Assembly: GCF_028368935.1 (NCBI RefSeq)
Contig: NZ_JAQNDK010000003.1
Span: 620,001 to 684,000, forward strand
Reading direction: 5' to 3'
Length of the DNA stretch: 64,000 nt
DNA from: Sorangium aterium
GTDB taxonomy: Bacteria; Myxococcota_A; Polyangia; Polyangiales; Polyangiaceae
Below, one piece after another: positions 57,674-64,000 of this stretch (the first letter of the stretch is position 1; each line of letters starts with the position of its first letter). The notes under the pieces are model-generated. The model made no database searches and was not told where the DNA came from. It saw only the letters and a list, made by a program, of their open reading frames with translations. Both the position numbers and the translations under genes were made by a program.

Positions 57674-58147
57674 TCAAGCCGCCTTGGACACCTCGCGCAG
57701 CTCGGCCGGCTCCTGGTCCCATCCCCGAGAGCTGATCACCTCGCGGATCCACGCGATGTGGCGCCGCTCGTCCTCGAACCCGCGCTCCAGAATGGGCTTC
57801 AGATCGTCGGGCGCTTCGCCGCGGAGCGCGGAGGCGTACGTGCCGTTGGTCAGCTCCTCGTTCCCGCGCATCGCCAGCACGGCGGTGCGGTCCTCCTGGC
57901 TCGACAGCTTCGTGTAGCCCACGATGATCTTCCCGACGTCGCCGAGCTCCGTGGCGGGCTCGCCGCCCTGCGCGCGCACCCAGTCGGAGAGCTCCGCGAC
58001 GTGGCGCTCGTGATCGGCCCCGAAGGCAACGAGCTGCTTCTTGAGATCGCCGCCGACGCAGGCGTCGGCCGATATCCGGTACCCCTCAGCCGCGGCGAGG
58101 TCGAGCTCGATCACATTGAGGATCATCGTCATCGTGTCCTGGTTCAT
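57674..58147 (-). CDS. Ferritin-like four-helix protein (PA2169/DUF2383 type)
   Basis: A 157-aa all-helical soluble protein without signal peptide. Two metal-ligand-like patterns are visible: DHERHVAEL around residue 45 and FEDERRHIAWI around residue 133, as in ferritin-like four-helix bundles of the PA2169 family, which are often stress-associated. GGAGG precedes the ATG. It is the last gene of a three-gene minus-strand row, 12 nt after the membrane-protein gene. The assignment is by motif and length; iron binding or activity is not shown. Confidence 0.78.
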   Translation of the reverse strand: MNQDTMTMILNVIELDLAAAEGYRISADACVGGDLKKQLVAFGADHERHVAELSDWVRAQGGEPATELGDVGKIIVGYTKLSSQEDRTAVLAMRGNEELTNGTYASALRGEAPDDLKPILERGFEDERRHIAWIREVISSRGWDQEPAELREVSKAA

Positions 58148-58159
58148 CTCCGCCTCCGT

Positions 58160-58615
58160 TCATGAGATCTGGTGTCCGGCATTGCTCCCGCAACCCTGTG
58201 GCGGGGCCGGCGCTCCGTCGCTCTGCCGCTCGGCGCGGACGGCACGGCTCCGGAGCCCGATCCAGGCCGTCGCGAGGCCGAGCTCGATAGCCGCATCCAC
58301 GAGGTAGATCTTGGAGATGCGGCCGCGAAGCGCGTACACGAGAGCGCTCGTCCCGAGCCCCGCCGCGGCCCCTCCGCCGAGCAGGGCGACCTCGGGCGGG
58401 ATGCGGCCTCTCCGCGCGGAGATCACGAGCGTCGTGCCGATGACCGCGATCAACAGACCTGTCGTCTTCACCAGCCAACGGTCGCTCTTCGGGCCAGTGA
58501 CCGCCTCGAACGTACGTAGGTTGACGAGCGGCCAGATCCCGGCGAGCGCGTAGAAGAGACCCTGCGCTCCGGCGAGGAAGATCGCCTGTTCCCGATCACG
58601 TTTCGTGTTCACCAT
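58160..58615 (-). CDS. Small multi-spanning membrane protein, unknown function
   Basis: 151 aa with about four hydrophobic segments: AIFLAGAQGLFYALAGIWPLV, GLLIAVIGTTLVIS, VALLGGGAAAGLGTSALVYAL and VDAAIELGLATAWIGL, and a polar C-terminal tail. I do not recognise the family. It starts 8 nt after the stop of the Gly/Ser-rich protein gene and ends 12 nt before the ferritin-like gene, so all three are probably co-transcribed. Confidence 0.75.
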   Translation of the reverse strand: MVNTKRDREQAIFLAGAQGLFYALAGIWPLVNLRTFEAVTGPKSDRWLVKTTGLLIAVIGTTLVISARRGRIPPEVALLGGGAAAGLGTSALVYALRGRISKIYLVDAAIELGLATAWIGLRSRAVRAERQSDGAPAPPQGCGSNAGHQIS

Positions 58616-58623
58616 CGCCGCTG

Positions 58624-59229
58624 TCAGCGATCGCCGCCGGGCGTGCCGGAGCCGCCATGCGTGCCGGAGCCGCTGCCACCGCCGGGCGTGCCGGAGCCGC
58701 CGGGCGAGCCAGAGCCGCTGCCACCACCGGGCGCGCCGGAGCTGCTGCCGCCGCCAGGCGTGCCGGAGCGGCTTCCACCGCCCGGGCTACCGCTGCCCGA
58801 ACCGGACGAGCCGCGGGGCTTCGCGCCCGGCGTGCTGCACGCGCACTCGCACATGTTCTGGCCTTGCGACGCCCCCGACCTGGCGCCCTGGCCGCCGGAG
58901 CTGCCCGTCCCGCCGGCGGGACCCTGGCTCGGACCGGCGCCGCCCTGCCTCGTACCGGAGGAAGAGCCCTGGCCGCCGGAGCTGCCCGCCCCGCCGGCGG
59001 GACTCTGGCTCGGACCGGCGCCGCCCTGCCTCATTCCGGACGTCCCGCCGGCGGGACTCTGGCTCGGACCGGCGCCGCCCTGCCTCGTGCCGGAGCCGGA
59101 GGAAGAGCCCTGTCCCCGGCCCGAGCCGGTCCCTCCCGGCTGGCCGCTGTCCTGCGCGAACGCGACGCCCGACCCGAGGGCCGCGAGCGCGACGCCGGCC
59201 ATCAATCCGAAGACCTTCTTTTGCACCAT
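58624..59229 (-). CDS. Secreted Gly/Ser/Pro-rich repeat protein, unknown function
   Basis: The start is ATG 59229 (MVQKKVFGLMAG), because on the minus strand GGAGG lies 5 nt upstream; an in-frame ATG 12 nt earlier has GGAGG directly against it. The 201-aa protein has a signal peptide (GVALAALGSGVAFAQDSG, cleavage after AFA) and a low-complexity mature part: three copies of RQGGAGPSQSPAGG, a short Cys-containing segment (MCECACSTPGAKPR) and a tail of GSGSPGGGS-type repeats. It looks like a surface or matrix protein. The biased composition makes homology unreliable, but the signal peptide, RBS and operon position support a real gene. Confidence 0.68.
   Translation of the reverse strand: MVQKKVFGLMAGVALAALGSGVAFAQDSGQPGGTGSGRGQGSSSGSGTRQGGAGPSQSPAGGTSGMRQGGAGPSQSPAGGAGSSGGQGSSSGTRQGGAGPSQGPAGGTGSSGGQGARSGASQGQNMCECACSTPGAKPRGSSGSGSGSPGGGSRSGTPGGGSSSGAPGGGSGSGSPGGSGTPGGGSGSGTHGGSGTPGGDR
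58910..59086. repeat. Three copies of a 42-bp repeat in the Gly/Ser-rich gene
   Basis: Near-identical 42-bp units at 58910-58951, 58991-59032 and 59045-59086 encode RQGGAGPSQSPAGG-type segments on the minus strand. Spacing is uneven (81 and 54 bp), still in frame. Confidence 0.85.
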
Positions 59230-59454
59230 GATGTCCTCCATCCTCCGTTCGCGAAGCCACCGCCCATGCCGCCGGGGCCCGCTCGGCATCGAGGCGCGTG
59301 GGCTCGACGCTCCACATCCGCGCCGAACGTTTGGGTCGAACCCGCGTCGAGGGAGGCTCACGCCGTCCTGATTCAACGTCGGAAAATGCCCCACGTACCG
59401 CGGATGGCAGCGGGCGCCCGGAAGCAGGCGCCGAGGTGCCATGGCGCGGGGTCG

Positions 59455-60189
59455 TCACGCCTGCCTGGCGAGCCGCCGGAGCGCGAGGATCCCGGCGCCG
59501 AGCACCGCCGCCGCCCCGAGGAGCCGGCGCGCTGTGTAGGCCCTCGACAGGGCCACCATCCCGGCCACGGCCCACGGGGGAGGCGCGCTTTGCTGCGGGG
59601 CCGAGATCGCGTGTGACGCCGCTCCCTTCGGCGCTGCCGAATCGCGCTCCGCGAAGAGCTCGATCATCGCGCGCGTGAAGGCGGCCAGATCGTGCGGACC
59701 GCGGCTCGAAACCCAGTTCCCGTCGCGCACGACGGCCTCGTCGCGCCAGACGGCGCCGGCATGCACGAGATCGTCCCGAATGCCAGGCCATGACGTGAGC
59801 TGCCGGCCGTTCAGGCGCCCCGCCGACGCGAGCATCCACGGGCCGTGGCAGAGCGTGGCGATCGGCTTCCCCGCCTCGTCGATGGCCCTGACGAACTCCC
59901 GCGCCGCTCGGCTCTGCCGGAGGAGGTCGGGGTTGATGAAGCCGCCCGGCAAGAGCAGGGCGTCGTAGTCGGCCGGAGCCGCTTGCTCCACCGTCCGATC
60001 GACGCGCACCGTACGGCCGGGCCAGTACAGGTTCAGGCCGCGGATGTTCCCGCGTCGGAGCGAGAGCACCTCGACGTGGGCCCCCTCGGCGCGGAGCGCC
60101 TTCGTCGGGATCGTCAGCTCGACCTGCTCGAATCCATCGGTCGCGAGCACCGCGACGTGCAACCCCTTCAACCTTTTCCGAAACAGCAT
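59455..60189 (-). CDS. DJ-1/PfpI family protein with C-terminal membrane anchor
   Basis: A 244-aa protein. Residues 8-190 are a class I glutamine-amidotransferase-like domain of the DJ-1/PfpI type: the conserved Glu in GFEQVEL (Glu21), LLLPGGF and the nucleophile elbow ATLCHGPWMLASAG (Cys114, His115). A linker and a hydrophobic segment near the C-terminus (LLGAAAVLGAGILAL) suggest membrane anchoring, unlike most PfpI proteins. Family members act as glyoxalase/deglycase-like or stress proteins; the exact activity is open. It is divergent from the lipoprotein gene across a repeat-containing control region. Confidence 0.88.
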   Translation of the reverse strand: MLFRKRLKGLHVAVLATDGFEQVELTIPTKALRAEGAHVEVLSLRRGNIRGLNLYWPGRTVRVDRTVEQAAPADYDALLLPGGFINPDLLRQSRAAREFVRAIDEAGKPIATLCHGPWMLASAGRLNGRQLTSWPGIRDDLVHAGAVWRDEAVVRDGNWVSSRGPHDLAAFTRAMIELFAERDSAAPKGAASHAISAPQQSAPPPWAVAGMVALSRAYTARRLLGAAAVLGAGILALRRLARQA

Positions 60190-60515
60190 CTTCGACCTCG
60201 TGACGCGCGAGCGCGCATCTCGGGCTCATTGCAAGGTCTATGCTCTCGATGGCGTGCCGGCGACCAAGTCCAGGAGCATCCGAGAGAACGGCTCAGGGTC
60301 GGCCGACGTCGTTCATGTGCCGGTCGACGCCCACGGCCTTCGAACGGAGGAGCTGGAGGCGCACGCCGAGCGGTTACCAGCTCCTGGTCACCCCGCCGTT
60401 CCGGTTACCACGTCCTCTGGTAACCGCCCCGTTGCAATGCGATAAATCCGTTGAAATTCAATGGTTTGGGCTTGTGGCCCGAGAGCTGCTTCAGGGGTTG
60501 GCAGGAGACCTTACC
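60190..60515. promoter_or_regulatory. 326-nt divergent control region with repeated TGGTAACCG sites
   Basis: The exact 9-mer CGGTTACCA or its complement TGGTAACCG occurs at 60371-60379, 60402-60410, 60418-60426 and 60517-60525 (the last running into the following start codon). The second and third form a perfect inverted repeat with a 7-nt spacer. The first pairs with a 7-of-9 match at 60385-60393, and the fourth with a partial half at 60508-60516. This looks like an operator set for a dimeric regulator. Nothing was seen in 60190-60370. Confidence 0.6.
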
Positions 60516-61967
60516 ATGGTAACCGAACCGACATCCCACCGCCTCACGCTTCCCATTCTCCTCGCCACCCTGCTCGCCGCGTGCGCCGGAACGTCCGACG
60601 GCGGCAGCTCGACCGGCGACGCGCCGGCCGATCCTGCCGGTCCAGCGCCTCACGAGGGCGCCTCTCCCGGCCAGCAGGCCGCGCCCGCCGTGCCTCCGGC
60701 GCCGGATCTCGCGTACCCCGGCAAGGGCTTCATCGTCCACGAATGGGGCACCGACACCGTGGTCGTCGGCTCCGACGGCTCGCTTCAACCGGGGCTGCAT
60801 CACGAAGAGGAGGACCTCCCCGCCTTCGTCTATGACCGGCTCGAAGCCGGCACGCTCGAAGGCTCGATGTCGACGAGCGTCAACGTGAAGATGGAGACGC
60901 CGGTCACTTACTTCTACTCCGAGGAGCCGCTCGACGCGCATGTCGAGATAGGGTTCCCCAAAGGGATCTTCACGCAGTGGTACCCCGCCGTCCGCGAGTT
61001 CTACCCGCCCATCATCGCGCCCGGCAGCGTTGCTGGCGTGACGACGTACGCGGACCCGGCGTTCGACCCCGACTTCCCCTTTGGCTCGCCGATGTGCTCA
61101 GAGATGTACGGCCCGAACGCGCGCGGGTTCCTCCAGTGGAGCAACATCGAGGTCCTCGGGCGCGACAGCGATATCCCCCTGCCCGAGGCGCCGCTCGATC
61201 GGTTCACGTGGGCGCACGCGCGCCAGGTCGGCGCCAACCCGCTCCGCATCGCAGGCGTGCCCGGCGCGATGGAGGCGCCCCAGCACGAGCGCTTCCTGTT
61301 CTATCGAGGGCTCGGCAACTTCGACCTGCCCGTCCGCGTGACGGCCGGCACCGGCGGGGCGATCTCCGCCGAGAATACCCTCGACGAGGCGATCGGCGCC
61401 GTCTTCGTCCTCAACGTCGGCGCCTCGACGGGGGCGTTCGTCGCGCACCCCCAGGGTATCGCCACGGGCGGCACGCTCGTCGAGCGCGCCCCCTCGCTCG
61501 ACGGAGCGCCGCCGCTCGACGAGTTCGTCGAGTCGCTCGGCGCGAGCATGATCGACACCCTCGACGCGACCGGCCTGTACCACGACGAGGCCGTCGCCAT
61601 GGTGAACACCTGGAAGCGCCAGTGGTTCCGGACGCCCGGCGTCCGTGTGCTCTACCTCGCTCCGGAGGCGTGGACCGACGCCTCGATCCCGATCGCCATC
61701 ATTCCCACGCCTGCCGATGTCGTGCGCGTCATGATGCTCCGCGTCGAGGTGCTCTCGCCCGAGCTCGAGGCAGCGGACGTCGGCGCGGCGCGGCGGCTCG
61801 CAGATCCGTCCCTCGCCGGCGACGCCGAGCGCCACTTCGACGATCTCGGGCGCTTCGCCGAGCCGCGTCTCCGCCGCGCGCTCACGATCCTCGGCGAGCC
61901 CGCGTACGGCCAGCCCTTGCTCGCCCGCATCGCGGCGGGAGCGACGGCGAGCGCCGCGCGCGAGTAA
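60516..61967 (+). CDS. Predicted lipoprotein, unknown function (FIVHEWGT-type)
   Basis: The start is ATG 60516, with AGGAG 8 nt upstream; the frame is open further upstream but without support. The 483-aa protein has a lipoprotein signal (LTLPILLATLLAAC, lipidated Cys about 22), a Gly/Ala/Pro-rich spacer, then a folded domain opening GKGFIVHEWGTDTVVVGSDGS. Similar openings occur in uncharacterised exported proteins of large-genome bacteria. No catalytic motif was recognised. A TGGTAACCG copy overlaps the start codon, which suggests repression by a regulator binding there. It ends 10 nt before the kinase gene, so the two may be co-transcribed. Confidence 0.8.
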   Translation: MVTEPTSHRLTLPILLATLLAACAGTSDGGSSTGDAPADPAGPAPHEGASPGQQAAPAVPPAPDLAYPGKGFIVHEWGTDTVVVGSDGSLQPGLHHEEEDLPAFVYDRLEAGTLEGSMSTSVNVKMETPVTYFYSEEPLDAHVEIGFPKGIFTQWYPAVREFYPPIIAPGSVAGVTTYADPAFDPDFPFGSPMCSEMYGPNARGFLQWSNIEVLGRDSDIPLPEAPLDRFTWAHARQVGANPLRIAGVPGAMEAPQHERFLFYRGLGNFDLPVRVTAGTGGAISAENTLDEAIGAVFVLNVGASTGAFVAHPQGIATGGTLVERAPSLDGAPPLDEFVESLGASMIDTLDATGLYHDEAVAMVNTWKRQWFRTPGVRVLYLAPEAWTDASIPIAIIPTPADVVRVMMLRVEVLSPELEAADVGAARRLADPSLAGDAERHFDDLGRFAEPRLRRALTILGEPAYGQPLLARIAAGATASAARE

Positions 61968-61977
61968 CCTCTCGGCC

Positions 61978-64000
61978 ATGCACGCCCCGCGGCGCGAGCC
62001 CTTCATGGCCCATCCTCGGTACGAGCCGGGCGAGATCCTCGGGCAGGGGGCGCAGGGCGTCGTGGGGCGCGTGATCGACCGCGAGGCGCGGGGGCGCGAG
62101 CTCGTCGCGAAGGTGTTCCGTCAGGGCGCCTTCCGCGAGGACACCCTGCTCGGCGAGTTCGCGCTGCTCGCGCGCCTGCGCATCTCCGGCGTGGTGCGGG
62201 CGCACGATCTCGGGCGGGACGAGCGGACGGGAGCGCCCTTCCTCGTCGAGGAGTACGTCGCCGGCGACGACGCCGCGGCGTGGGTGCAGGAGGGCCCGGC
62301 CGCCGAACGCCCGGCGCGGCTCGCGGGCGTGCTCGCCGGCGTCGCGAGGACGCTCGCCGCCCTGCACGACGCGGGGTTCGTGCACAGCGATCTCAAGCCG
62401 GCGCACGTCCGGATGCGGCCCCTCGGCGGGGGCGGCGCCGAGGCCGTGCTCCTCGACCTCGGGGCGGCGGTCTCGAGGGCGCGCGCGCCGGGCGGCGCCG
62501 TCGCGTTCACCTCGGCGTTCGCCGCGCCCGAGCTGCTCGCCGGGGGCGCGCCCTCGCCCGCGTCCGACCTCTACAGCCTGGGGGCGCTCGCGTGGTGCTC
62601 GGCCGCGGGCCGCCCGCCCGGGCCCTTTCGCGCGCGGCGCCCGCTGCGCGACGCCGCACCGTGGGTCCAGCCGAGCGTGGCCGAGGTGATCGAGGCGCTG
62701 CTCGCGCTGCACCCGCGAGACCGCCCCCCCGAGGCCCGCGAGGTGCTCCGGCAGCTCGGCGTCGCGGCCGCGGAGGCGGGCATCGCCGTCGGGGCGCCGC
62801 CCGCGCCCATCGGGCGGGAGCGCGAGCTCGAGGCGCTGCAGCAGGCGCCGTCACCGTCGGGGCACGTGCGTTATGTCACGGGGCCGAGCGGCGCCGGCAA
62901 GAGCCACCTCGGCCGCGAACTCGTGACGCGGGCGCTGCTCGCCGGGCGGAGCGCCCGCTACGTGGCGTTCCCGCGCGAGGCCGACCCGCTCCTGCTGCGG
63001 CTCATCGCGTTCTTCCGGGGCGCCGAGCAGGCGCCGCCGTTCGTGACGCCGCCCCGCGACGGGCCTCCGCTCCTGCTCTTGCTGGACGACCTGGATCAGG
63101 CCCCGGCCGAGCTCCGCGCCGCGCTCGACGCGTACCGGTGCCGGCCGGCGGCGCCCGGCGGCGCGGCGATCGAGGTGATCGCGACGGCCCGGAGCGCGCC
63201 CGAGGGCGCGGCTTGCGTGGCGCTCGGGCCGCTCAGCGACGCGAGCTTCGGCGCGCTGTGCCGCGCGCTCGGCGTGGACGACGAGGCGAGCGTGCGAGAG
63301 GCCGCCGTGGCGTCGGGGAAGAACCCGGGGTGGCTCTTCGCGTCGCTCGGCCGCGTGCCGCTCACGAAGGACACGGCGCTCGAGCGGGTGCGCGGGCTGT
63401 CGGCCGATGCCTGCGCGACGCTCGCCGCGATCGCGATCGCGGGCGGCGCGCTGCCCGAGGCGCGCTGCTCTCTCGGGTTCGGGCCCGGCGGGCGGGCGGA
63501 CGCGCGGGGCGGCGGGCAGCAGCGCGCCTCCGGCGAGCGAGCCCTCGGCGAGCTGCTGGCGGGCGCGCTCATCGCGAGGCGGGAGGCGGCGGCCGGCGCG
63601 CTCACCACGCTGTCGGCTCCCGCCCTGGCGAGGGACCTAGCGGCGGCGCTCGCCACGCCGGAGATCGCCGAGGAGGTCGCCGCGGCGCTGCTCGCGGACC
63701 CCGGCGCGGCTGCGTCGGCGCTCCTCTCGGCGGCGGCGGCGCCGTGCACGAGCGCCCGCCGCGCGCAGCTCCACGAGCGGGCCGCGGCGCGAGCGCGCGA
63801 GGCCGGGCTGCGGTCGGAGGAGATCGACGCGCTGCTCGCGCTCGGCGAGGACGCGGACCGGAGGACCCCGGCGCTCCTGTGCAGGCTCGAGCGGCTGACG
63901 CGCGACGCGGGCGTGGGCGCGGCGCACCCGCAGGTCGTCGCGTGGCTCGACGAGGCGGCGCAGGGGGACGAGCGGGTGCTCGTGCTCGCGCTGCGGCGGC
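61978..64000 (+). CDS. Ser/Thr protein kinase fused to a P-loop ATPase region; 3'-truncated by window edge
   Basis: The frame runs from ATG 61978 to the window end (674 residues visible), with no stop. Residues 13-270 form a eukaryote-like kinase: glycine loop GQGAQG, Lys in VAKVF, catalytic loop HSDLKPAHV and DLG in place of DFG. HRD Arg is Ser and the metal-binding Asn of the loop is His, so activity may be altered. A second domain begins near 290 with GRERELEAL and a good Walker A, GPSGAGKS (302-309), then LLLLLDDLDQA as Walker B. The remainder is Ala-rich and helical, as in kinase-ATPase-TPR signalling proteins common in myxobacteria. No clear RBS was found; an ATG 27 nt further on is an alternative start. 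Confidence 0.85.
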   Translation, partial: MHAPRREPFMAHPRYEPGEILGQGAQGVVGRVIDREARGRELVAKVFRQGAFREDTLLGEFALLARLRISGVVRAHDLGRDERTGAPFLVEEYVAGDDAAAWVQEGPAAERPARLAGVLAGVARTLAALHDAGFVHSDLKPAHVRMRPLGGGGAEAVLLDLGAAVSRARAPGGAVAFTSAFAAPELLAGGAPSPASDLYSLGALAWCSAAGRPPGPFRARRPLRDAAPWVQPSVAEVIEALLALHPRDRPPEAREVLRQLGVAAAEAGIAVGAPPAPIGRERELEALQQAPSPSGHVRYVTGPSGAGKSHLGRELVTRALLAGRSARYVAFPREADPLLLRLIAFFRGAEQAPPFVTPPRDGPPLLLLLDDLDQAPAELRAALDAYRCRPAAPGGAAIEVIATARSAPEGAACVALGPLSDASFGALCRALGVDDEASVREAAVASGKNPGWLFASLGRVPLTKDTALERVRGLSADACATLAAIAIAGGALPEARCSLGFGPGGRADARGGGQQRASGERALGELLAGALIARREAAAGALTTLSAPALARDLAAALATPEIAEEVAAALLADPGAAASALLSAAAAPCTSARRAQLHERAAARAREAGLRSEEIDALLALGEDADRRTPALLCRLERLTRDAGVGAAHPQVVAWLDEAAQGDERVLVLALRR

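Overview
The window is about 64 kb of very GC-rich DNA. Its megasynthase genes, gene style (many 1-4 nt overlaps, GTG starts, Gly/Ala/Pro-rich linkers) and its RHS, Ser/Thr-kinase and secreted-protein genes point to a myxobacterium, most likely Sorangium. No rRNA, tRNA, CRISPR array, insertion sequence or integrase was seen.

Region 1 (edge to about 48.3 kb) is one co-directional, tightly packed hybrid cis-/trans-acyltransferase polyketide cluster that continues past the left edge. In genome order it holds: the 3' end of a PKS gene (DH-like fragment plus a KR whose catalytic Tyr is Phe); a 3286-aa PKS (ACP-KS-KR-ACP-KS-KR-ACP-KS); a PKS of about 2365 aa (ACP-ACP-KS-DH-KR-ACP-KS); a 1553-aa terminal PKS (DH-like-ACP-KS-ACP-TE); E1alpha, E1beta and an E2 fused to an ACP; a cis-AT PKS (KS-AT-DH-KR-ACP); a PKS with a dead AT (KS-AT0-DH-ER-KR-ACP-KS); then stand-alone trans-acting genes: two enoyl-CoA hydratases, a malonyl transferase, an acyl hydrolase, a flavin enoyl reductase, an MFS exporter, a donor-type ACP and a Cys-to-Ser ketosynthase.

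Proposed logic: the 2-oxo acid dehydrogenase-like complex decarboxylates an aryl/alkyl pyruvate and loads the acyl group on the E2-fused ACP. The cis-AT module adds a methyl-branched unit and dehydrates it, and the AT0 module adds a fully reduced malonyl unit. The chain then moves to genes left of the window and returns through the first four PKS genes to the TE. The two hydratases, donor ACP and KS(Ser) form a beta-branching cassette whose HMG-CoA-synthase member is not in the window. The layout agrees with what is known of ripostatin biosynthesis in Sorangium cellulosum (PDH-like phenylacetyl loading, cis/trans hybrid). That identification is an inference; no search was run.

Region 2 (48.5-55.2 kb) holds an RHS/YD-repeat polymorphic toxin with a C-terminal deaminase-like domain, translationally coupled to a 923-aa P-loop protein.

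Region 3 (55.3-60.2 kb, minus strand) holds an MbnP-like lipoprotein with its MbnH/MauG-like di-haem partner, a Gly/Ser-rich secreted protein in a row with a small membrane protein and a ferritin-like protein, and a DJ-1/PfpI protein.

Region 4 (60.2 kb to the end, plus strand) holds a control region with four exact copies of a 9-mer, a lipoprotein, and a Ser/Thr kinase-ATPase gene cut by the right edge.
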